This document shows, piece by piece, positions 56,721 through 64,000 of a stretch of 64,000 nt of DNA; position 1 is the first letter of the stretch, and each line of letters begins with the position of its first letter. Source of the DNA: Pseudomonas sp. BBP2017 (GTDB lineage Bacteria > Pseudomonadota > Gammaproteobacteria > Pseudomonadales > Pseudomonadaceae); NCBI RefSeq assembly GCF_003024385.1, contig NZ_PVZN01000005.1:186001-250000 (forward strand), written 5' to 3'. The notes under the pieces were generated by a model, which was not told the origin of the DNA, ran no database searches, and saw only the letters and a list, made by a program, of their open reading frames with translations. A program made the position numbers and the translations under genes.

Positions 56721-59700
56721 GACGGTTACTCCAAAGCGCAATACTCTGCAGCAGCACCGACTCCTGATAGGGTTTGCCCAGGTAGTCGTTGACCCCGATG
56801 GACATGGCCCGGTCACGGTGTTTCTGCCCGGTTCGCGAAGTAATCATGATGATTGGCAAGTCCTTCAAGTTCGGGTCATGGCGAATCTGTGTGGCCACCT
56901 CAAAACCATCCATACGCGGCATTTCGATGTCCAGCAGCAGTACATCCGGACGGTGCTCCTGCAACAGCGTCATCGCATCGATACCGTCCTTGGCGGTCAG
57001 TACGTTCATGCCATGCCGTTCAAGCAGGCGGCCGGTAACCTTACGCACTGTCACCGAGTCATCGACCACCATCACCAGCAACGGCCGCTTCGGCGCCTGT
57101 TCGATCTGTTGCGCAGGCAAACCAGTAGAGCTGCCCGCCTGCTGGGCTTGGCGCTGCTGCAAGCCGCGCAGCTGACCTGGCAAATCAACAATCAGCACCA
57201 CCCGGCCATCGCCCAGCAAGGTCGCTCCGGACAACCCCTGGACGCTGGCAAACTGCGGCCCCAGGCTCTTCACCACGATTTCGCGGCTGGCCGCCAGGCT
57301 GTCGACCTGGATGGCGAACTGTTGCTCATGAGAATGCACCAGCAACACCGGCAACGGCAGGCTCTGGCCCAGCAGGCGCGGTTGCACGGCACCTTGCAGC
57401 AGTTCACCGAGGTAACGCAGTTCGTAGCGATGCCCGGCGTACTCATAGTGCGGCGGATCAAGCTGATAGCAGGCTTCCAGCTCGGCCGGCGGCACGCGCA
57501 CAATGCCTTCGATGGTGTTGAGCGGCACGGCATACTGTTCTTCGCCGTACTGCACCATCAGCGCCCGGTTGACCGACACCGTGAACGGCAAGCGAATCAG
57601 AAAGCGCGCGCCCTTGCCTGGACTGGACTCGATCACCATCGACCCCCCCAGTTGCTTGACCTCTTCATGGACCACGTCCATGCCCAGCCCGCGCCCGGAG
57701 ATCTGGGTAATTTTCTCGGCGGTGGAGAACCCCGGCTGGAGGATGAACTGCATCACTTCATGGTCACTGAGGACCGCCGCGGGGTCGAGCAAGCCACGCT
57801 TGATCGCCTTGCGCCGCACTGCGTCCAGTGGCACGCCGGCGCCGTCGTCGGTCATTTCGATTACGATGTCGGCGCCCTCGTGCAACAGGGTCAGCGTAAT
57901 CAGCCCCTGCTCCGGTTTACCAGCAGCCAGACGTACATCGCGAGACTCCAGGCCGTGGTCAACGGCGTTGCGCAGCATGTGCTCCAGCGGCGCCACCATG
58001 CGCTCCAGCACACTGCGGTCCATCTCGCCTTCGGCATTGCCGACCACCAGCTCGACCTGTTTGCCGAGCTCGCTGGCCACCTGCCGCACCACACGTTGCA
58101 AACGGGGTACCAGACGTTCGAATGGCACCATGCGCGTGCGCATCAGGCCCTCTTGCAGTTCGCTGTTGACCCGCCCCTGCTGCTGCAGCAGGCTTTGCGC
58201 CTCTTGTGCGCGCAGGGTCAGGGTTTCCTTGAGGTCGAGCAGGTCGGATGCCGACTCGAACAAGGCCCGCGACAGCTGCTGCAACTGTGAATGGCGATCC
58301 ATTTCCAGCGGATCGAAGTCGTCATAGACCTGACCATCGCCATCAGCTTGCTGACGACTGAGGATCCGCCCCTGGGTTTCAGTATCCAGGCGACGCAACT
58401 GGTCGCGCATACGCTCCAGGGTGGTTTCCATCTCGCTCAGTGCCACCTGCGCATCATTGACCTGCTGTTCAATGCGCCCGCGAATGATCGAATGCTCGCC
58501 CGCCAGGTTGCCCAGGTCATCCAGCAGGTCCGAGGCCACCTTGACCATGTCTACCGGCCCGCGCTCGGGGACTGCCACCGGTGCTTCCACCGCGGTTGGC
58601 GCTTCAGGATGCGCCTGCTGGGCTGCGGTATCGGCCAGCGCCGCACTGCTGAAGTTGCGGATGTAGTCGATCAGGGCTGTCGCGGCGTGCAGCGGTTGTT
58701 GCAGACGCACCGCGTCAAGCATGTGCGCCAGGCGGTCATGACAGTTCTGCAGCAGGCTGAACAGCGCTGCACTGGGCTGCAATTGCCCGGCAGCCAGCAG
58801 TTCATAGAGAAACTCCAGTTCGTGGGCCAGATCGCCGATCGGCGCAATCTCGACCATGCGCGCACCGCCCTTGAGGGTATGCAGGTCGCGCAGCAGGTTC
58901 TCTACTTCGACCGCATTACGCGGCTCGGCTTGCCAGCGCAGCAAGGCGGCCCCGGAGCTTTCGACAATATCGAAGCTCTCTTCGAGGAAAATCTCCAACA
59001 GCTCCTTGTCGCCGGCCTCCTGCACCGGGTCAGCGGACTTTTCCGCTGGCGCAACGGGAGGTGCGCTGTGGCGATACTCACGCAGCGCCGCCAGCAGTTC
59101 CACCGCCGCAGCGGGGGCGCGGCCGGCCTGCAGCTGCTCAAGCACCTCGGCCAATCGAGCATGACTGCTTCGGAGCAAGCTGAACAGTTCAGCACCCGGG
59201 GCGAAACGTCGATCCACCAAGCCTTCGTACAGCAGTTCAAGTTCCTGGGCGAGTACTTCGACCGTGCCGATGGCGGCCATCTGCGCCCCCCCCTTGAGGG
59301 TCTGCAGATCACGGTGCAACGACGATAACGCCGAGGCATTGTCGGCGTCGGCCAGCCAGCGCTCCAGCGCCTGATTGGCGCTTTTCAATACATCGGCGGC
59401 CTCTTCGAGAAACAGCTCGATCACCGCAGGATCCATCGCCAGTGCTGCCGTTGCAGCGCTCAGGTCGGCGATCTGCGCCTGGCCATCCCGATGGCTGATC
59501 AGGCCTGTAGCCTCTGGTGCCAGGGCTTCGCCGAGCAGTTCACGCAAGGCCTCAAGGCGTTCGGGATGGGCATCTACTTCCTGACCGGCGGCAAGCTGGT
59601 CGAGCATGTCGATCAGTGCCTCGTGGGCATGCTGCGCCTGTTCAAAAAAGCGGGCACTGACTGCCAGGCTACTTTCCTCGACCGCGCCATACAGGTCCAG

Positions 59701-62043
59701 CAAGGCTTCGCACAGTTCATCCACCTGCCACAGATCAGCCAGATGGGCACTCTGGCCCAGGGTGGTCAATTCATCGAGCAGCGCAGTGAGTTCCTGGCGC
59801 TCGCTCGGGTGCTCTTGCCAGCGCAACAACAGCGATTCGGCATCGAGCAGGATATCCATGCCCTGAGCGAGGAAGCTGGCAATCAGCTGCGGATCGCGCT
59901 TGATCCGCAAGCCCTGGCTCGGCGCCTGAAGCAGGGCCTGCAGGCGTGCCTCAACCACCTGATGGATTTCCTCGATCAGGGTCGAAGCACCGTTAATCAC
60001 CGCCAGAGGCGCGCTGGACAACTGTTCCAGGCCTCGGCGCAATAGCGCTTCGGCACTTTCCAACAGGTAGATTTCTTCAAGGTCGAATGCCAGTTGATGG
60101 GCCTTGAACTCCCGTGCCAGCAGGTCGAGCGCGGCGGCAAGTTCCGCTATGGGTAGCACCCCGGCCATGGCGGCGCTGCCCTTGAGGGTGTGAAAAGCGC
60201 GCTGCAAACTGTCACTGACCGGTTGCGGCAACTGCTGATCGGCGGTGGCCAGGAAGCTGTCGAGACTGGCCAGGTGCCCCTCGGCCTCGTTGCGGAAAAT
60301 CTCCAGTAGCTGCGGGTCGATGGCCTCGCTGGCATCTGCCTCATGGGTCGCGTCATTCATCGCCAGGGCGTGCAGATGCAACGCCAACTGTTCGACGTCT
60401 TTGCCCGCCAGCACCTGACCGTTGGCAAAGGCCACCAGCAAGCCGGGGATCAGCGCCAGCGCCTGCTGCAGACTGGCCAGCGGCGCCGCCCCCAACTGGA
60501 CACGGCCCTCAAGGACCCTGTTGAGTAGATGCTCGGCTGCCCAGGCCAGCTCCGCCAGGCCTTGCGCGGCGACCATCCGCCCGCTGCCCTTGAGGGTATG
60601 CAGGCCCCGACGCAGTTCTACCAAGGCATCACGGTCGGCGGTGTTGGCCTGCCAGCGCGCCCATTGTTGATTGAGCTGAGGCAGGAGCTCATCCGCCTCT
60701 TCGAGGAATACCTCGCGCAGCTCGTCATCGACCACCGGCTGCGCAATAACCGCCGCCTTGACCTCCCCCACCTCAGGCTCGAGTTCGGGCTCGGGCTCGG
60801 GCTCAGGCACATACCCCAGCGCCGCCAGACTGGCTTGGGCGGCGTCGAGAAACTGCCGGGGATTGGCTTGCGGATCAGCGAGCAACCATTGCAGGTAGCA
60901 CTCACCGGCGCTCAGTGCATCGGCCAGGTGCGCCAGCGCTATGGCATCTGGTGGCGCCGCACCGAGTAAATGGCCTTGGGCATAGTCAGCGCATTGGCCA
61001 ATCAGCGCCGCAGCCCTGGGCAGCATAAGCATGGCCAGGGCCCCTCGGATCTGCTGCAGCAAGTTCGGCAGCACCAATAGACGCTGAGGTTGCCAGCCAG
61101 CGTCGAGGCAATCCGCGAGATGATCCTTGACCTGCTGTAACACCGAATGGGCCTCGTCGAGCACCAGCTGGCGGATTTCAGCCAGGTCGGTGCCGGGCAG
61201 CGAACTCTGGTTCGGGTGTTGCTCCAGCGGGCCGACCATGCCCGCCAGGGTTGCTTCGACATACAGCAGCGCGCCAGCGACATCCATCAACACCGCATCG
61301 TCTGGCACGCGCTGGCCCTGGGCCAGACTCTGCAGCACCAGCACCTGATCGATGATCACCCGACGGGGCTGGCTGAAGCCGAGCACAGCCAAGGTGTCGG
61401 CAATCTGGCGCAGCGGAGAAAGTAATGGCTGCAGGTCATCCAGGCGCTGACGGTCACCGCGGACAAACAGGTCAAGGCGTTCCTTGACCCGCATCAGGTC
61501 CTCGCACAGTGCAGCCACCACCGAACGCAAGGCATCGCGGTCAGAACCGGCCTGCAGACGCTCGCGCAGGGAACCCAGGGATAAATCGAGATTGGCCAGT
61601 TCCTCGGCCGCCCCTGGGGCCGTGCCGGACAGGCTGCCGACAGCCAAAGGTTCGACACCACGCTCGGCCCGCAGTTGGTTGAGTACCGGCAGCACCACCA
61701 GCGGCAGGTCGCGTCGGGCGCTACGCAGCCGCTCCAGATACAGCGGCAACTGCTCAAGGCCGCGAAACAGGGCACCCAGGGCTTCACCACGCTGGCTGAC
61801 ACGCTTTTCCTTCAGGGCTATGCCCAACTGCTCCAGTTCTTCGGCGAGCAATGCAGCGCCACTGAGTTCGAGCATCACCAGACAGCCGCGCACCTGGTGC
61901 AGGTTGTCAATAAATCCGAGCAGGTCATCTTCATCGCCGGGTTCCGCGCAGAAGTGCTCCAGCGCCAGGCGCGCCTGGGCCAGACAGTCGGCGATGGCAC
62001 CCTTGACCCAGGTCAGGGCTACCGTGTCGTGGCGCTCAGCCAT
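56713..62043 (-). CDS. chpA: Pil-Chp hybrid histidine kinase ChpA
   Basis: A 1776-residue CheA-type kinase for twitching motility. Six Hpt-like modules run from the N-terminus: His49 in LHQVRG, Gln330 in LQQIRG, His482 and His618 in HTLKGS, Gln914 in LQTLKGG and His1055 in LHTLKGG. Two therefore have Gln at the phosphosite. The kinase domain follows (N box HMLRNAVDHGLE, MTDDGAGVP, GRGLGMDVV), then a CheW-like domain (VQYGEEQYAVPLNTIEG) and a C-terminal receiver (VVDDSVTVRKV, LLLDIEMPRMDG). P. aeruginosa ChpA is much longer (~2470 aa). ATG 62043 (MAERHDTVAL) has GGGAG upstream. A run of eight G on the coding strand (59286–59293) lies beside Gln914. Confidence 0.93.
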   Translation of the reverse strand: MAERHDTVALTWVKGAIADCLAQARLALEHFCAEPGDEDDLLGFIDNLHQVRGCLVMLELSGAALLAEELEQLGIALKEKRVSQRGEALGALFRGLEQLPLYLERLRSARRDLPLVVLPVLNQLRAERGVEPLAVGSLSGTAPGAAEELANLDLSLGSLRERLQAGSDRDALRSVVAALCEDLMRVKERLDLFVRGDRQRLDDLQPLLSPLRQIADTLAVLGFSQPRRVIIDQVLVLQSLAQGQRVPDDAVLMDVAGALLYVEATLAGMVGPLEQHPNQSSLPGTDLAEIRQLVLDEAHSVLQQVKDHLADCLDAGWQPQRLLVLPNLLQQIRGALAMLMLPRAAALIGQCADYAQGHLLGAAPPDAIALAHLADALSAGECYLQWLLADPQANPRQFLDAAQASLAALGYVPEPEPEPELEPEVGEVKAAVIAQPVVDDELREVFLEEADELLPQLNQQWARWQANTADRDALVELRRGLHTLKGSGRMVAAQGLAELAWAAEHLLNRVLEGRVQLGAAPLASLQQALALIPGLLVAFANGQVLAGKDVEQLALHLHALAMNDATHEADASEAIDPQLLEIFRNEAEGHLASLDSFLATADQQLPQPVSDSLQRAFHTLKGSAAMAGVLPIAELAAALDLLAREFKAHQLAFDLEEIYLLESAEALLRRGLEQLSSAPLAVINGASTLIEEIHQVVEARLQALLQAPSQGLRIKRDPQLIASFLAQGMDILLDAESLLLRWQEHPSERQELTALLDELTTLGQSAHLADLWQVDELCEALLDLYGAVEESSLAVSARFFEQAQHAHEALIDMLDQLAAGQEVDAHPERLEALRELLGEALAPEATGLISHRDGQAQIADLSAATAALAMDPAVIELFLEEAADVLKSANQALERWLADADNASALSSLHRDLQTLKGGAQMAAIGTVEVLAQELELLYEGLVDRRFAPGAELFSLLRSSHARLAEVLEQLQAGRAPAAAVELLAALREYRHSAPPVAPAEKSADPVQEAGDKELLEIFLEESFDIVESSGAALLRWQAEPRNAVEVENLLRDLHTLKGGARMVEIAPIGDLAHELEFLYELLAAGQLQPSAALFSLLQNCHDRLAHMLDAVRLQQPLHAATALIDYIRNFSSAALADTAAQQAHPEAPTAVEAPVAVPERGPVDMVKVASDLLDDLGNLAGEHSIIRGRIEQQVNDAQVALSEMETTLERMRDQLRRLDTETQGRILSRQQADGDGQVYDDFDPLEMDRHSQLQQLSRALFESASDLLDLKETLTLRAQEAQSLLQQQGRVNSELQEGLMRTRMVPFERLVPRLQRVVRQVASELGKQVELVVGNAEGEMDRSVLERMVAPLEHMLRNAVDHGLESRDVRLAAGKPEQGLITLTLLHEGADIVIEMTDDGAGVPLDAVRRKAIKRGLLDPAAVLSDHEVMQFILQPGFSTAEKITQISGRGLGMDVVHEEVKQLGGSMVIESSPGKGARFLIRLPFTVSVNRALMVQYGEEQYAVPLNTIEGIVRVPPAELEACYQLDPPHYEYAGHRYELRYLGELLQGAVQPRLLGQSLPLPVLLVHSHEQQFAIQVDSLAASREIVVKSLGPQFASVQGLSGATLLGDGRVVLIVDLPGQLRGLQQRQAQQAGSSTGLPAQQIEQAPKRPLLVMVVDDSVTVRKVTGRLLERHGMNVLTAKDGIDAMTLLQEHRPDVLLLDIEMPRMDGFEVATQIRHDPNLKDLPIIMITSRTGQKHRDRAMSIGVNDYLGKPYQESVLLQSIALWSNRHA

Positions 62044-62077
62044 ATCTGCTCCCGTTGCCATGCTCACGTGCGTGCGC

Positions 62078-64000
62078 TCAACGTGGTGGGTTCGCTGGCA
62101 GGGTGAAGCCAGACACCGAGCGACGCATTTCACTGGCCATGCGGGCCAGGTTGCCAATGCTTTCGGCGGTCGCGCTTGAACCTGCCGAAGTCTGTGAAGT
62201 GATCTGCTGGATTATTGCCATGGTATGCGAGATCTGCCCGGCCGATGAGGTCTGTAGCTGGGCGGCATCAGAGATGCTGTGGATGAGTTCGGCGAGGGTT
62301 TGCGAAACCCCTTCGATTTCCTCCAGGGCGACGCCGGCATCCTGGGCCAGGCGCGCACCGCGCACCACTTCAGCAGTGGTCTGTTCCATGGAAATCACCG
62401 CCTCGTTGGTGTCGGTCTGAATGGTGCGCACCAATGCCTCGATCTGCCGTGTAGCCGAGGACGAGCGTTCGGCCAGACGCTGAACCTCGTCGGCGACCAC
62501 GGCGAAGCCGCGGCCCGCCTCGCCCGCCAGGGACGCCTGGATCGCCGCATTAAGGGCGAGGATGTTGGTCTGGTCAGCAATGTCATCGATCAGGCTGACG
62601 ATATCGCCGATCTCCTGGGAGGATTCGCCCAGGCGCTTGATCCGTTTGGCGGTGTCCTGGATCTGTTCGCGAATGTTGTCCATGCCGCGGATGGTGTTGT
62701 GCACCACCTCATTGCCCTTGTTGGCAATGGCCACCGAACGCTCGGCGACCTTCGCCGACTCGTAGGCATGGGTGGAAACCCGGTCGATGGACTCGGCCAT
62801 GTCGCCGACCGCCACCGAGGCCTCGGTGATCTGCTCGGCCTGGTGCTCCGAGGCCTTGGCCAACTGGTGGGCAGTGTTCTGAGTGTCCTGCACGGCGCTG
62901 GCCACTTCCTCGGCACTGAGGTTGATGGTGGCCACCAGATCACGCAACTGGTCGATGGAGTAATTGATCGAGTCGGCAATTGCGCCGGTGAAGTCTTCCG
63001 TCACCGACACCATCACCGTCAGGTCACCATCGGCCAAGTCTTCAATTTCGTCGAGCAAGCGCATGATCGCTTGCTGGTTGCGCTCATTCATCTGCGCGGT
63101 TTCACGCAATTGCCGATGGGATTCGCGGACCATTACCAAGCCGATGAGGATGATCGACGCCAGTGCCAGCAGCCCCAGCGCATAGCCACCGACGGTATCC
63201 AGGGTGCGCCCAGCGGCCAGATTCTCGAAGCCGTTGGCCAGGCGCGAGGCTTCATCGAGCAGGGTCTGCGACTGGTTGAAGATGTTCCCGGCCGCCTCGC
63301 GAACGCGGAACAGTTCGGGCGAAGTTTCGAGAATCTCATCCACGGAACCGGCAACGAACTGGAACAACTCGGCGATATCCGCCAGCCGCGCCCGGGCATC
63401 CGGGTCTTGAACACGGGTGATCTGCAGGGTCGGGTTACCACCGAGCATGCCTTCGAGCACCTGGCCAAAACGACTGGCGTCGCGACCAAAGGCGTCTGCC
63501 GCCTGAACTGAGGTTTCATCACCGGCCAGTACGGTATTGACCGAACCGAGGATGCGTTCAGCCAGCAGCGACTGGCGCTGGGCCACCGCGACCTGATTGG
63601 CTGGTGCGCCGCTTTGCAGCAGGATCTCGACGACTTTTTCGTACTCGACCTGAAGTTGTGGCACGGTCTCGGCCAGGGTCGCGGCGACCTGATGCAGTGA
63701 CAACACGGTCTGCTCACTCGCCAGAATGGTATCGGTGTTCTTGCGCAGGCCTTCCCAATCGCTCAGCACCGCATCCATTTCATTGCGCACCGCCGGTGGT
63801 GCAGCAGGCAGGCCGGTGGCAGCGTCACCTTTTTTCAGGTAACCCCAGCGCTGTTCGAAATCATTACGCGCCTCGCTGAGCAGACGGAACGCCCGTGCCT
63901 TGCCCGCTGCCGCCTCGGTGGCGTTCTTGGCAATGCGCTGGGACAGCACCCGCAACTCCCCGGCGTGACCGATGTACTGCTTGTCGTAATTGGCCTGGGT
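62078..64000 (-). CDS. pilJ: Type IV pilus methyl-accepting protein PilJ (5' end outside window)
   Basis: The last 640 codons of a chemoreceptor; the start lies beyond the right edge. The visible part opens [20 protein letters not shown], the PilJ periplasmic PilJ-type sensor region, continues through a second PilJ-like segment and a transmembrane helix ([16 protein letters not shown]), then HAMP and the signalling hairpin [20 protein letters not shown]. It senses surface contact or pilin and drives ChpA. chpA starts 34 bp downstream, without the pilK methyltransferase gene found at that position in P. aeruginosa. Confidence 0.95.
   Translation of the reverse strand, partial: TQANYDKQYIGHAGELRVLSQRIAKNATEAAAGKARAFRLLSEARNDFEQRWGYLKKGDAATGLPAAPPAVRNEMDAVLSDWEGLRKNTDTILASEQTVLSLHQVAATLAETVPQLQVEYEKVVEILLQSGAPANQVAVAQRQSLLAERILGSVNTVLAGDETSVQAADAFGRDASRFGQVLEGMLGGNPTLQITRVQDPDARARLADIAELFQFVAGSVDEILETSPELFRVREAAGNIFNQSQTLLDEASRLANGFENLAAGRTLDTVGGYALGLLALASIILIGLVMVRESHRQLRETAQMNERNQQAIMRLLDEIEDLADGDLTVMVSVTEDFTGAIADSINYSIDQLRDLVATINLSAEEVASAVQDTQNTAHQLAKASEHQAEQITEASVAVGDMAESIDRVSTHAYESAKVAERSVAIANKGNEVVHNTIRGMDNIREQIQDTAKRIKRLGESSQEIGDIVSLIDDIADQTNILALNAAIQASLAGEAGRGFAVVADEVQRLAERSSSATRQIEALVRTIQTDTNEAVISMEQTTAEVVRGARLAQDAGVALEEIEGVSQTLAELIHSISDAAQLQTSSAGQISHTMAIIQQITSQTSAGSSATAESIGNLARMASEMRRSVSGFTLPANPPR

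Overview
The window is a plain chromosomal segment of a Pseudomonas, most likely of the P. putida/P. fluorescens side of the genus. GC content is high, coding is dense, and long antisense shadow frames are common. Gene content and order match Pseudomonas neighbourhoods I know: dnpA–mig-14–wapH–carbamoyltransferase, putP/putA, metK–sahR-like–tktA–epd–pgk–fda, sahH–metF–rhlE, bioA–rsmE–hlyIII and pilJ–chpA–chpC. The intergenic gaps carry at least nine copies of one palindromic REP doublet (core GCGGGGCAAGCCCGC). I see no rRNA, tRNA, prophage, insertion sequence or CRISPR array.

Layout. 1–4213 (minus) is a tightly overlapping LPS-core/envelope cluster: carbamoyltransferase, glycosyltransferase, Mig-14 and the start of a DnpA-type deacetylase. 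4326–11150 holds rlmJ and then divergent putP/putA, whose shared 353-bp control region contains six perfect GTTGCA boxes. 11349–24815 has an acyl-CoA dehydrogenase, a TldD/PmbA-type pair, an MdtD-like exporter, dbpA, a BaiN-type flavoprotein, a YccS-type membrane protein, an orphan solute-binding protein, an ElaA-type acetyltransferase and a YgjP-type peptidase/winged-helix pair. 24854–26974 is a REC-PAS-GGDEF-EAL protein.

27193–33344 (minus) is a central-carbon block, tktA–epd–pgk–two small lipoproteins–fda, closed by a strong terminator. Divergent from it are an ArsR–methyltransferase fusion regulator (SahR-like) and metK. 35970–42653 holds ligB, a DUF1090 protein, a cytochrome c'-like lipoprotein, mltA, a MAPEG protein, a DMT exporter and a Na+/H+ antiporter. 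42692–49917 holds a thioesterase, a SAH riboswitch driving sahH then metF, a GT-A-like protein of unknown role, a second orphan solute-binding protein and a DEAD-box helicase of the RhlE2 type. 49981–56197 holds yceI–cytochrome b561, an amine oxidase-like flavoprotein with a repetitive tail, bioA, rsmE and hemolysin III. 56253–64000 (minus) is the Pil/Chp chemosensory cluster: chpC-like, chpA and most of pilJ.

How the parts relate. The clearest theme is the methyl cycle: metK makes SAM, sahH and metF recycle SAH and supply methyl-tetrahydrofolate, and bioA spends SAM as amino donor. Within 10 kb this cycle shows two control devices, an RNA switch on sahH and a SahR-like repressor with a perfect palindrome beside metK. 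The most unusual protein-level observations are two Hpt-like modules in ChpA with Gln where the phospho-accepting His belongs, an Asn-to-Ser change at a metal-ligand position of the EAL domain, and a DNA ligase (LigB) with a clean export signal. I did not find a convincing wholly new system.
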